Assembly (NCBI RefSeq): GCF_000271665.2
Contig: NZ_CP010978.1
Location: 1,210,501-1,274,500, forward strand
Length of the DNA: 64,000 bases
Direction of reading: 5' to 3'
Source: Pelosinus fermentans JBW45
GTDB lineage: Bacteria > Bacillota > Negativicutes > DSM-13327
Each line of letters opens with the position of its first letter. Positions within the stretch are counted from its first letter, which is position 1. Positions 27,741 through 38,192 of this stretch are shown here, piece by piece. The notes under the pieces are model-generated. The model was not told where the DNA came from. It saw only the letters and a program-made list of their open reading frames with translations, and did no database searches. Made by a program: the position numbers and the translations under genes.

Positions 27741-28045
27741 ACAGGACGCATAGAGTTTCTCGGGGGTAAAAAATCAAAGTTGTTTTTTCGCTAGGACGGT
27801 CAAGGGGATGAGGCTGTTGATATTTGCAGGTTCATGAATTATAGAGAATAAGAGATGAAAATCAGAATATAACAACAATAATAAAACTAACTTAAATGTA
27901 TTGCAATGTATAAAAACATGATATATAATCTAAACAAGTTAAGTTAATGACGTTTAAGTTGTCTTTGGTTAAGAGTACAACGAAGTGCCGACCGAATGCC
28001 TGTGTGCATTCTGGTCGGCTATTACTTTTATAAGGGGGGAGTATA
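27741..28045. other. Upstream region of the nitrogenase locus
   Basis: No gene supported. The stretch from about 27880 to 27960 is A/T-rich and ends in hairpin element E1 at 27975-28030, just before the integrase-like gene. Confidence 0.45.
27975..28030 (+). promoter_or_regulatory. Conserved hairpin element E1 (Mo/nitrogenase-linked)
   Basis: GTACAACGAAGTGCCGACCG begins the element. Stem GCCGACC/GGTCGGC continues as GAATGC/GCATTC around a CTGTGT loop with one bulged T, and TATTACTTTT follows. The same leader word GTACAA-N-GA-N-GT-N-CCG and stem architecture recur at 39729 and 46040, each beside molybdenum or nitrogenase genes. It could be an RNA attenuator or a DNA operator of a dimeric regulator. 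Its closeness to the start at 28046 favours control of that gene. Confidence 0.65.
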
Positions 28046-29026
28046 GTGCCGGGTGATAGCACATTTGTTTTGACAGGATTGCAGCTAGTGATAATGGGTG
28101 ATGTGGAAGCGGATGCACCAGATGGGTCGATTGGGTTTACTAGGAATTCGTATAGAAAGGAAAGCAAAGAAGTTGCTGTTGTTTCTGAGGCTATGCCTCC
28201 TGTAACGAGTAACAAATTTACTAGAGAAAAACGTAGTGAGTTACTAATGACTATCTGCTTGAAGTATCCTTTTTGGAATGAATTTCGTATATTGGATTTT
28301 TTGAATAAGCATGGTATTTCTATGACAATGGAAGAGTTAAAAGGTCTGCGTAGAGAGTGTGGCATTGATAGTCGGGAAGATGTTTGCCTGGAGTTAATGC
28401 GGCTCTATTTTAATAAGGAAATTAAATTAGATAAAAAACAAGTACAGTTTATCGAAAGACTGAATCCAGCCTTTCGTGACCGAGAGTTTTTAGCAGCTAG
28501 ACCTGGTGATTTACTTGTATATGAATGTATTTTTTTTCGAAAGTTAAATAAAATGTTTTATCTCCACTTCGTATTTGATTTATTTAATGGTTATGCTTTT
28601 GGCAAAGTAAGCCGTCGTTGTTCAGGAGAAATAGGGTTGAAACTGCTGCAGGAAAAAATAGTTCCATTTTATCGTAAAAGAGGTTATAAAGTTCGTGCTA
28701 TTTTGCATTCGATCAAATCCACTCGGGAACATTGGGAGGCAGAAGAATCGAGTATCCGCGGAAGTGTTTTAGCAATGAGCATCGAGTGGTTGGACCCTAA
28801 ACATGAATTTGGCATTATACAACGTTTTAAGCAGGATTTCTTAGATGATTTTTTCAAAGATGCAGAGACGCTTGATGTATCTCTATTAATGATTCAGCCA
28901 GCTTTTGATCGGAGGATGATCAAATACAACTCTGCCTGTCCTTTTCATCAAAGGCGTAATCTATTAGGATATCTGGATGATTTAGAAAGTACGGACAGGA
29001 GACCTTTGGAAGTCAACTGTAATTAA
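28046..29026 (+). CDS. Integrase-fold (DDE-like) protein lacking catalytic acids
   Basis: The 326-residue protein matches the retroviral-integrase-like core of IS3/IS481-type transposases across residues about 150-315: PGDLLVYECIFF, VFDLFNGYAFGKV, VPFYRKRGYKVRAIL, GIIQRFKQDFLDDFF and a CPFHQRRNLLGYL tail. At the three catalytic positions the expected D, D and E are replaced: Glu160, His/Ser at 221-222 where TDNG is usual, and Gln259. Residues 60-130 are helical and HTH-like. The frame is fully open and preceded by AAGGGGGGAG and a GTG at 28046, so it is under selection rather than a dead transposon. It lies between hairpin E1 and the anfH leader. A DNA- or RNA-binding regulator of the nitrogenase operon is plausible (inference). 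No terminal inverted repeats are seen. Confidence 0.7.
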   Translation: MPGDSTFVLTGLQLVIMGDVEADAPDGSIGFTRNSYRKESKEVAVVSEAMPPVTSNKFTREKRSELLMTICLKYPFWNEFRILDFLNKHGISMTMEELKGLRRECGIDSREDVCLELMRLYFNKEIKLDKKQVQFIERLNPAFRDREFLAARPGDLLVYECIFFRKLNKMFYLHFVFDLFNGYAFGKVSRRCSGEIGLKLLQEKIVPFYRKRGYKVRAILHSIKSTREHWEAEESSIRGSVLAMSIEWLDPKHEFGIIQRFKQDFLDDFFKDAETLDVSLLMIQPAFDRRMIKYNSACPFHQRRNLLGYLDDLESTDRRPLEVNCN

Positions 29027-29055
29027 GACCGACGAATCCAAAACAATAACAAAAA

Positions 29056-29086
29056 GCTCCACGAGTATTCGTGGTACTCATGGAGC
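29056..29086 (+). repeat. anfH leader stem-loop R1
   Basis: A 31-nt hairpin pairs GCTCCA-C-GAGTA with TACTC-A-TGGAGC around TTCGTGG. The loop and upper stem (GAGTATTCGTGGTACTC) recur in R2 and R3 while the lower stem changes on both sides together, which is compensatory covariation. R1 lacks the conserved tail seen after R2 and R3. Confidence 0.75.
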
Positions 29087-29097
29087 AAAGTAAAAAT

Positions 29098-29187
29098 CTT
29101 TTATCAGTATTCGTGGTACTCATAAAGGGAGTCGAAATTCTAATTCCAGTGGCGCTAGGTCTATTTCGTTTACCCATTTTTCATATA
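29098..29187 (+). repeat. anfH leader unit R2 (stem-loop plus conserved tail)
   Basis: The stem-loop at 29098-29127 keeps the AGTATTCGTGGTACT top but has a TTTAT/ATAAA lower stem. A tail follows containing CCAGTGGCGCTAGGT and GTTTACCC. The whole unit aligns with R3 over about 89 columns with roughly three quarters identity by eye. The two copies could be tandem aptamer-like RNA domains. Confidence 0.7.
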
Positions 29188-29244
29188 TCAATCGGCTTCA
29201 TTATTAATTTAAGGGGGTGGTTTTATAGATTTTGCAATAAAAAT

Positions 29245-29332
29245 GCTTCATGAGTATTCGTGGTACTCATGAAGCGAGGCAAACTTCCTAATCCCAGTGG
29301 CACTAGGTTCATTCGATTTACCCGTTTCACAT
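29245..29332 (+). repeat. anfH leader unit R3 (stem-loop plus conserved tail)
   Basis: The perfect hairpin GCTTCATGAGTA/TACTCATGAAGC around TTCGTGG (29245-29275) is followed by the tail CCAGTGGCACTAGGTTCATT and ATTTACCC. It ends about 120 nt before anfH. Within 29027-29454 I see no coding gene and no clear sigma-54 promoter. Confidence 0.7.
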
Positions 29333-29382
29333 TATAACACGTTGGTTTTCTTTTTTCAACAAGAGGGTGAAAAAAGGAATGA

Positions 29383-30282
<900 letters not shown>

Positions 30283-30315
30283 TTGACAACAAAAAAATAG
30301 GAGGAGAGCGCATAT

Positions 30316-30642
30316 ATGATTATGGTTAGAGCAATTGTTAGACCAGATAAAAAAGAAGTAGTTCTTGACGAACTTTCCAGCGCTGGGTTTCATGCTGCTA
30401 CTGTAGTAGATGTTGTAGGTCGCGGGAAACAAAAGGGGATCAAGTTTGGCGATGTTATATATGATGAAATTCCGAAAAGTCTTATTATGTTAGTCATTCA
30501 TGATGAAGATAAAGAGGATGTACTAGATGTTATTATCCGTCATGCTAAGACCGGTGAAGCGGGAGCTTTTGGCGACGGGAAAATATTTATAAGTTCTACG
30601 GACGAAGTATATACCGTTTCCAGCGGCGTTGCTGGGTTATAG
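30316..30642 (+). CDS. nifI1: PII-like nitrogenase regulator NifI1
   Basis: The 108-residue GlnB/PII-family protein (MIMVRAIVRPDKKEVVLDEL, FGDGKIF near the C-terminus) is encoded directly after anfH. In methanogens and anaerobic bacteria, NifI1 and NifI2 form a complex that binds dinitrogenase and blocks it when 2-oxoglutarate is low and ammonium is present. The T-loop region GRGKQKGIKFGDVIYDEIPK lacks the uridylylation Tyr context of GlnB. It lies 34 bp after anfH and 14 bp before nifI2. Placement between anfH and anfD means this Fe-only enzyme has its own post-translational switch. Confidence 0.93.
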   Translation: MIMVRAIVRPDKKEVVLDELSSAGFHAATVVDVVGRGKQKGIKFGDVIYDEIPKSLIMLVIHDEDKEDVLDVIIRHAKTGEAGAFGDGKIFISSTDEVYTVSSGVAGL

Positions 30643-30655
30643 GGGAGGCGGTGTT

Positions 30656-31063
30656 ATGAAAGAAATTATAGCCGTAGTAAGGATCAATAAGGTCAGCGCT
30701 ACCAAAAAGGCATTGGTACAAGTCGGGGCTGCCGGTTTTACAGCTTTGAAGGTCATGGGGCGGGGCAGATTAGTAGAGGATAAAGCTGTAATTGCTGAAC
30801 GTAGAGCAACCCTATTAGCCTTAGCTCAGAAAGATGATTATAATACGGAAAAGCTGATAACCAAATTCTTAGACGGGACTCGTTTATTCCCCCGCAGGAT
30901 GTTTACTGTTTTAGCTCATGACGAAGATGTGCCTAAGATTGTCGCGGCCATCATTGAAGCTAATAAAACCGATTACAATGTTGGTGACGGGAAAATCTTT
31001 GTATTACCAGTGCTTGACGCAGTAAGGGTGAGAACGAAGGAATCTGGAGATGCGGCAATATAG
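30656..31063 (+). CDS. nifI2: PII-like nitrogenase regulator NifI2
   Basis: The 135-residue PII-family partner of NifI1 is longer in the T-loop region (LVEDKAVIAERRATLLALAQ and following residues), as typical for NifI2. It ends in NVGDGKIFVLPV. The ATG at 30656 follows GGGGAGG. An upstream in-frame start at 30629 would overlap nifI1. It acts with NifI1 to sense 2-oxoglutarate and ATP/ADP, according to work on methanogen homologues. Confidence 0.93.
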   Translation: MKEIIAVVRINKVSATKKALVQVGAAGFTALKVMGRGRLVEDKAVIAERRATLLALAQKDDYNTEKLITKFLDGTRLFPRRMFTVLAHDEDVPKIVAAIIEANKTDYNVGDGKIFVLPVLDAVRVRTKESGDAAI

Positions 31064-31086
31064 TGAAATGATTGTTAGATGATTAA

Positions 31087-32679
<1,593 letters not shown>

Positions 32680-32696
32680 GGGAGGGGAGGATATTT

Positions 32697-33047
32697 ATGG
32701 AAGATATGATGAAAGACAGAGTTGAACAACTGGTAGATTATATTATGAAAAAATGTCTGTGGCAGTTTCATTCCCGGTCCTGGGACAGAGAGAAACAAAA
32801 CGAGGGAATCCTGACGAAAACCATGCAGATATTGTGTGAAGAACCCGTTAAGAAAGAAACTCCGACGGATAAATGTTATTGGGTAGATGCCGTATATTTG
32901 GCTGATGCTTTTAAATCTCGTTATTCATGGATGGCTACGCTGGACAAAGAAGAAATTAAGCTACTTATGCAGGAACTCAAAGATCGCATAGACTACCTAA
33001 CGATTAAGGGATCCCTTAATGCAGAACTTACTGACCCGCATTATTAA
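32697..33047 (+). CDS. anfG: Fe-only dinitrogenase delta/gamma subunit
   Basis: The 116-residue third subunit is found only in V- and Fe-only nitrogenases. It shows [20 protein letters not shown] followed by [11 protein letters not shown], and a C-terminal helical region. The ATG at 32697 follows GGAGGGGAGG, and an ATG seven codons upstream is rejected. It lies 17 bp after anfD and 70 bp before anfK. It helps stabilise cofactor insertion in the D subunit, according to studies of the family. Confidence 0.95.
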   Translation: MEDMMKDRVEQLVDYIMKKCLWQFHSRSWDREKQNEGILTKTMQILCEEPVKKETPTDKCYWVDAVYLADAFKSRYSWMATLDKEEIKLLMQELKDRIDYLTIKGSLNAELTDPHY

Positions 33048-33117
33048 AGCCTAACAATCAAAAAAACTGTGCCGTCACGGCGGACGCAAAATGAAACGAA
33101 AAGGAAGGAGTATTTCT

Positions 33118-34506
33118 ATGCAATGTGAAGTGAAAAACAAAGAGCGTGTCGGCGTTATCAATCCAATATTAACATGCCAGCCTTGTGGCGCGCAGTATGC
33201 CAGTATAGGAATAAAGGAGTGTATTGGGATCGTTCATGGAGGTCAGGGGTGCGTTATGTTCGTCCGTCTGCTGTTCTCCCAGCATTTTAAAGAGAGTTTT
33301 GAGCTTGCGTCTTCTTCCCTCCATGAGGATGGTGCAGTGTTTGGTGCTACCCATCGTGTGGAAGAAGCGGTAGATGTGCTTTTGATGCGGTATCCTCATG
33401 TGAAAGTTATACCTATCATCTCAACCTGCTCAACGGAAGTTATCGGCGATGATATTGATGGTGTCGTTTTGAAGCTGAATAGCGGGCTTTTGAAAGAAAA
33501 ATATGCTGGTCGGGAGGTTCATCTCATTCCCATTCATTCTCCTAGCTTTAAGGGGAGTATGGTGAGCGGCTACGATGTTGCAGTAAAGGATATTGTCAGT
33601 CATTTTGCAAAAAAAGATAAACCAAACGGAAAAATTAACTTGTTCACTGGATGGGTGAATCCGGGGGATGTAACAGCACTTAAACATCTTCTAACAGAAA
33701 TCCAGGTAGATGCTACCGTTCTTTTCGAAATTGAGAGCTTTGATTCTCCTCTGATGCCCGACGGAAACTCGGTGTCCTATGGTAATACGACAATTGAGGA
33801 TCTAACTGAAACAGCGGATGCCTTGGGAACTATCGCGCTAAACAGGTACGAAGGCGGTCAGGCTGCCAAATATCTTGAAAATGAATTTGATATTCCGACC
33901 ATCATTGGACCGACTCCTATCGGCATCCGCAATACGGATATCTTTCTTCAGAATGTGAAGAAAATCACCGGTAAACCAATTCCTGCGTCTCTTGTTCGAG
34001 AGCGTGGCATTGCCCTTGATGCGCTGACGGATCTTACCCATATGTTTTTTGCTGATAAGAAAGTCGCTATCTACGGGAACGCTGATCTTGTTATTGGTCT
34101 TGCAGAGTTCTGCCTTGATTTGGAGATGAAACCCGTGTTGCTTCTATTGGGTGACGATAATACGTCCTACCCTAACGATCCCCGTATTAAAGCACTTCAG
34201 GAAAACGTTTCCTTTGAGATGGAAGTCATTATGAATGCAGATTTGTGGGAACTGGAAAACCGGATTAAGAACGAGGGACTTGAACTGGATTTGATTTTGG
34301 GTCACTCTAAGGGAAGGTTTATCTCCATTGACTATAATATTCCCATGGTGCGTGTAGGTTTCCCAACTTACGACCGTGCAGGATTGTATCGTCATCCCGT
34401 TGTCGGCTATGCAGGTGCCACATGGCTAGGGGAAGAAATAGCAAATACGCTGTTTACCGACATGGAATACAAGAAGAACAAGGAATGGGTTCTCAATGTT
34501 TGGTAA
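33118..34506 (+). CDS. anfK: Fe-only dinitrogenase beta subunit
   Basis: The 462-residue beta chain shares the P cluster: NPILTCQPCGAQYASIGIKE and HGGQGCVMFVR carry the Cys ligands, with another in ISTCSTEVIGDD. The C-terminus is short and typical of AnfK (HPVVGYAGATWLGEEI). The ATG at 33118 follows AAGGAAGGAG, and a start nine codons earlier is rejected. It closes the structural operon. A long hairpin at 34570-34607 separates it from nifB. Confidence 0.96.
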   Translation: MQCEVKNKERVGVINPILTCQPCGAQYASIGIKECIGIVHGGQGCVMFVRLLFSQHFKESFELASSSLHEDGAVFGATHRVEEAVDVLLMRYPHVKVIPIISTCSTEVIGDDIDGVVLKLNSGLLKEKYAGREVHLIPIHSPSFKGSMVSGYDVAVKDIVSHFAKKDKPNGKINLFTGWVNPGDVTALKHLLTEIQVDATVLFEIESFDSPLMPDGNSVSYGNTTIEDLTETADALGTIALNRYEGGQAAKYLENEFDIPTIIGPTPIGIRNTDIFLQNVKKITGKPIPASLVRERGIALDALTDLTHMFFADKKVAIYGNADLVIGLAEFCLDLEMKPVLLLLGDDNTSYPNDPRIKALQENVSFEMEVIMNADLWELENRIKNEGLELDLILGHSKGRFISIDYNIPMVRVGFPTYDRAGLYRHPVVGYAGATWLGEEIANTLFTDMEYKKNKEWVLNVW

Positions 34507-34569
34507 GAGCATGTAATGCATTTGATTCTAAAAGGTCAATCATTGCAAAGTTAACGGTAATTTGTAGGA

Positions 34570-34607
34570 TTCTGCCAGTTCCTGATGATGATCAGGTTCT
34601 GGCAGAA
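34570..34607. terminator. Stem-loop between anfK and nifB
   Basis: TTCTGCCAG and CCTGAT pair with ATCAGG and CTGGCAGAA around GATG, with a symmetric internal TT/TT loop. No T tract follows, so it may be an mRNA-stabilising or processing structure rather than a full terminator. Confidence 0.5.
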
Positions 34608-34637
34608 CCATTATAGAAGAAGTTTGAGGTGAAGAAT

Positions 34638-35561
34638 ATGGATTGCCCAGGTTCAACGTCGGATACAAAAATGCAAACGACTGCTGCTATATTGGAGAAA
34701 ACCCAGAAGCATCCCTGTTACTCCTTTGACGCTCATCAAAAATTTGCCAGGATGCATCTGCCTGTTGCACCCTACTGTAATATTAGCTGTAATTATTGTA
34801 ATCGCAAATTTGATTGTGTAAATGAGAGTCGCCCAGGTGTGACCAGTGAAATACTTACGCCACAAGCAGCCAAAAAAAAGTTTGATAGAGTAAGTGAAAA
34901 GGTTGGAGAGCTTAGTGTAGTGGGGATTGCAGGACCTGGGGATGCTTTAGCTGATTGGGAAAATACAAGGCAGACCATAGGATTGATTCGTAAGGAAAAC
35001 CCGCAGATTGTTTTTTGTCTTTCAACAAATGGCTTGCTATTGCCTGAATATGCTCAGGAAATTGTAGAACTCGGCGTGACCCATGTTACAGTAACAGTAA
35101 ATTGTTTAGATCCTGCGATTGGTGCGAAAATTTATAAACATATTCATTATAAAGGACGGCATTATGGAGGGGAAGCAGGCGTAAAAATTCTGATTGAAAA
35201 TCAACTAGCTGGTATTCAAAAACTCACAAGCCAGGGGATTATTGTAAAAATTAATATTGTAATGTTAAAGGGCATCAATGATCATCACATTCCAGAAGTG
35301 GTTAAGAAGATGAAGGAACTTGGTATTTATATTACCAATATTATGCCCTTGATTCCAGCACCGGGCAGTGTGTTTGAAAATTTCCCTCAAACTACCATGA
35401 AAGATGTCAATGAGATGAGGAATTCCTGTGAATTAGATGTCATGCAAATGCGCCACTGTAAACAATGCCGTGCGGATGCTATCGGATTGCTTGGCGAGGA
35501 TCGTTCCCAAGAATTTCGGGATCATGATGAATCCCTTACCGTTTTTCAACGGGTAATGTAA
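34638..35561 (+). CDS. nifB: FeMo/FeFe-cofactor core synthase NifB
   Basis: This 307-residue radical-SAM enzyme joins two 4Fe-4S units and inserts carbide to give NifB-co, the core of all nitrogenase cofactors. It shows HPCYSFDAHQKFARMHLPVA, the SAM cluster motif CNISCNYCNRKFDC, GIAGPGDAL, and the C-terminal cluster-binding CKQCRADAIGLLG. There is no NifX-like C-terminal domain, as in archaeal and many clostridial NifB. The ATG at 34638 follows GAGGTG. It lies downstream of anfK, so this locus can make cofactor core on its own, with homocitrate from the nifV-type genes. Confidence 0.95.
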   Translation: MDCPGSTSDTKMQTTAAILEKTQKHPCYSFDAHQKFARMHLPVAPYCNISCNYCNRKFDCVNESRPGVTSEILTPQAAKKKFDRVSEKVGELSVVGIAGPGDALADWENTRQTIGLIRKENPQIVFCLSTNGLLLPEYAQEIVELGVTHVTVTVNCLDPAIGAKIYKHIHYKGRHYGGEAGVKILIENQLAGIQKLTSQGIIVKINIVMLKGINDHHIPEVVKKMKELGIYITNIMPLIPAPGSVFENFPQTTMKDVNEMRNSCELDVMQMRHCKQCRADAIGLLGEDRSQEFRDHDESLTVFQRVM

Positions 35562-35591
35562 TGATAGTTAGTATTGGAAGGAGTGGTCCAA

Positions 35592-36616
35592 ATGAGACAG
35601 ATGGTTATGGTGTCTGATCAGACGATCAATGAAGCATTACGCTTAGGTACATCAATGGATGCTATTGAGTTGATGATACCGATTTTGAAAAAATATGGAA
35701 TCGCAAATATCGATATGTCACTAGATTATTTGCCAAGTGATGGTGTTCCCAAACAGATCCTTTTATATCCCTTGCTGCGCTGTAAGATTCACTCTTCCTT
35801 GGAAGAAATAGCAAAGGTCAGACAAATGGGATTTTCAAAAGTAATCCTTTCCTGGCTTCATCAGCCCTCTCAGTCATCATTGGATCAACTTACAGATTAA
35901 CGACAGTCCGGGAATTTGCTCAGGAAATCTATTTATGTATTGAAAATGCAGAAGATCTCTCTATACCTGAGCTAACTTCCTATTGGCCGCTGCTATCTCG
36001 ATACCGGGTGAAACGATTTATTTATCAAGATGTGAGAAGTAGTCTCGAACCTTTGGGTGTTTGCCGAAAATTAGAGAGCTTGCAGCAGACAGTACCTTGT
36101 CCCATCGAATTTCATGGACATAATACCTATGGATTAGCTACTGCCAATAGTTTGGCAGCGCTTAGGGCAGGAGTTCAATATGTGGCAGCAGCAGTGAGTG
36201 GTATCGGATTGCCAAACCATGCTGCCATGGAAGAAGTCTTAATGGCGGTGAAGCATTTATGGAAACAAGATCAAGTGCCGTCAGGAAGTTCCTTGACTGC
36301 AGATTGTTTAGAAATATTGTCCTATATGGGGATTTCGCTGCCCGTTGATAAGGCACTGATTGGCCGCGGTGTATTCGCTCATGAATCGGGAATACATGTG
36401 GATGGCATTACCAAAAACCCGCTGCTTTATGAAGTCATTCGACCAGAGGAAGTGGGGCAAACCAGGCAATTGGTCATTGGTAAGCATTCAGGAACTATGT
36501 CTCTTAAAATAAAATTTTTGCAATGGAATTTAGAACTGGATCAGGCAGAAGCCTTAGAAATGTTAGAGAAGGTCAGGAGGCTTGCATCTGTGCAAAAAGA
36601 CCGTTATCTGATTTAG
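35592..36616 (+). pseudogene. nifV: NifV/omega-type homocitrate synthase-like gene, frame-disrupted
   Basis: Reading starts at ATG 35592 after GGAAGGAG with VMVSDQTINEALRLG and runs to a TAA at 35898. A second frame open across 35860-36616 continues the same protein: TVREFAQEIYL, then EFHGHNTYGLATANSLAALR with the metal-binding HGHN, and GRGVFAHESGIHVDGITKNP. The switch (frame 0 to frame 2) fits a one-base loss between about 35830 and 35897, where both frames are open. The N-terminus lacks the usual DTTLRDGEQ. The family makes homocitrate for the cofactor. A sequencing error, a recent mutation or a programmed shift cannot be separated here. Confidence 0.7.
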
Positions 36617-36710
36617 AGTTGCATCAACTATATTGGCGGAGGAATCAAATGGATCAAAGTCAGTTGGGGTAGCTGCCAGGGATAAAGGAGGAATGTATCA
36701 CGGATGGTAG

Positions 36711-37565
36711 ATGGGATTCCAACTTGTTGACACTACCTTTCGTGATGGCGAGCAGTCAGCAGGGGTTGTTTTTTCTACTGAGGAAAAAATAAATATGGCG
36801 ATTGCTCTTGATCGGGCTGGTGTTACTTGGATTGAGGCTGGTACACCAGCAATGGGCCAAGAAGAGCAAGAAACCCTGCGTTCTCTTTTGGCATTACCTT
36901 TACGGGCAACCCTAATTGCTTGGAATTGGGCAGAATTGGCGGATATTCGCGCATCTTTGGCCTGTGGCTTTTCTTGCATTCATATTTCATTACCAGTATC
37001 TGATTTGCATATATCCCAGAAGCTGAAAAAAGATCGTGATTGGGTGATTCAGCAATTGAGGACAGCATTGCAGCTAGTCCAAAGTTATGGCTGCACGATT
37101 ACAGTAGGTGCGGAAGACACTTCAAGAGCTGATTCTGATTTTTTCCTGCAATTTGCTGATGTCGCTGCTCAATATGGGGCCACGAGAATTCGATTTGCCG
37201 ATACGGTAGGCTGCTTAGACCCGTTTATGACATTCGATCGTTTGCAAGATGTAGTCAAACGATGTTCTCTGCCTATTGAGTTTCATGGTCATAATGATTT
37301 TGGTCTGGCTACAGCAAATACATTAGCTGCCTTTCAGGCTGGAGTTCAGTTTGCAAGTGTTACCTTAGCAGGGATTGGTGAAAGGGCGGGAAATGCATCC
37401 TTAGAGGAGGTTGTGGCTTCCTTGGAAAAATTTTATGGGTATCATTGCGGCATTGAAGCAAGTCATTTAGGTTCATTAGCTGATTTAGTTGCAAAGGCAA
37501 GCAATAGACCTTTATTTCCTTATCGTCCAGTGGTGGGATCCGTTTGCCGAATGACTATGCAGTAG
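36711..37565 (+). CDS. nifV: Homocitrate synthase-type NifV-alpha
   Basis: The 284-residue TIM-barrel enzyme of the HMG-lyase-like family shows LVDTTFRDGEQSAGVVFS and the metal site EFHGHNDFGLATANTLAAFQ. It condenses acetyl-CoA and 2-oxoglutarate to homocitrate. It stops early, before the HESGIH segment, as NifV-alpha of split NifV systems does. The start is odd: AAAGGAGG at 36685-36691 is badly spaced to 36711. The better-spaced ATG at 36704 is in another frame, and deleting one base near 36718 would give MVDGIQLVDTTFRDGEQ. A one-base insertion near the start is therefore suspected. Confidence 0.82.
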   Translation: MGFQLVDTTFRDGEQSAGVVFSTEEKINMAIALDRAGVTWIEAGTPAMGQEEQETLRSLLALPLRATLIAWNWAELADIRASLACGFSCIHISLPVSDLHISQKLKKDRDWVIQQLRTALQLVQSYGCTITVGAEDTSRADSDFFLQFADVAAQYGATRIRFADTVGCLDPFMTFDRLQDVVKRCSLPIEFHGHNDFGLATANTLAAFQAGVQFASVTLAGIGERAGNASLEEVVASLEKFYGYHCGIEASHLGSLADLVAKASNRPLFPYRPVVGSVCRMTMQ

Positions 37566-37606
37566 TAAATATAAGAAAGAGTAGTGCCCAAAAAGAGGAG
37601 AAAAAT

Positions 37607-38152
37607 ATGAAAAATATTGTTCATCATTATTTCGCCTATGGTTCGAATATGAATTTGGCGCAAATGCAGCAACGATGTTTGAACCCTAAAGTACTTGGAA
37701 TTGCTCGTTTACCTGGGTATAGAGTCGAATTTTATGGATATTCTGCCATATGGGACGGAGGGCAGGAAACGGTAGTTACTGATCGTGATTCGGAAGTTTG
37801 GGGCGTGTTATATGAATTACAGTTTTCTGATCGGGAGCAGCTAGACTTTTATGTAGATGCCCGTTTTGATGGAACAGGACAGTATTTTCACTATCCCTTG
37901 GATGTAATCGATAGTGAGCAAAGAGCAATCGATGCTGTGATTTATAAAAAAGATAAAGGTGGCGAAGAGACGTCTCCTAGTGCAGAATATTTAAGTTTCA
38001 TTATACAAGGTGCAAAAGAGCAAGGATTACCGGAAGGGTATATAGCACTATTGCAGAATAGAATAACCAAACCCGCTGCTTATGCAGTGCCTCTCGTGAG
38101 GAAATCGAAGTTAAGTTATATGAACATCAGTTGTGGCGATTGTGGTGAATAA
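37607..38152 (+). CDS. Gamma-glutamylcyclotransferase-like protein
   Basis: The 181-residue AIG2/GGCT-fold protein has the N-terminal FAYGSNMNLAQMQQR loop (YGSN) and a central GVLYELQF strand. Members cyclise gamma-glutamyl amines to 5-oxoproline. The family also appears near nif genes in several anaerobes, where its role is not settled. The ATG at 37607 follows AGAGGAG, and a longer reading overlapping nifV is rejected. A C-terminal CGDCGE could bind metal. Confidence 0.75.
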   Translation: MKNIVHHYFAYGSNMNLAQMQQRCLNPKVLGIARLPGYRVEFYGYSAIWDGGQETVVTDRDSEVWGVLYELQFSDREQLDFYVDARFDGTGQYFHYPLDVIDSEQRAIDAVIYKKDKGGEETSPSAEYLSFIIQGAKEQGLPEGYIALLQNRITKPAAYAVPLVRKSKLSYMNISCGDCGE

Positions 38153-38192
38153 CATTCTTTAAAAATTCAGTTATGAAAGGATAAAAACAAAC

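Noticed and set aside
27975-28030. Moco riboswitch at E1
   Set aside because: The element is only about 55 nt with a single stem; the Moco RNA is a larger multi-helix fold.
28046-29026. Active insertion sequence before anfH
   Set aside because: All three catalytic acids are replaced and no terminal inverted repeats or target duplication are visible.
29285-29310. Possible sigma-54 promoter (GTGGCAC) before anfH
   Set aside because: The -12 GC element is missing at the required spacing, and the same word belongs to the repeated leader tail in both R2 and R3.
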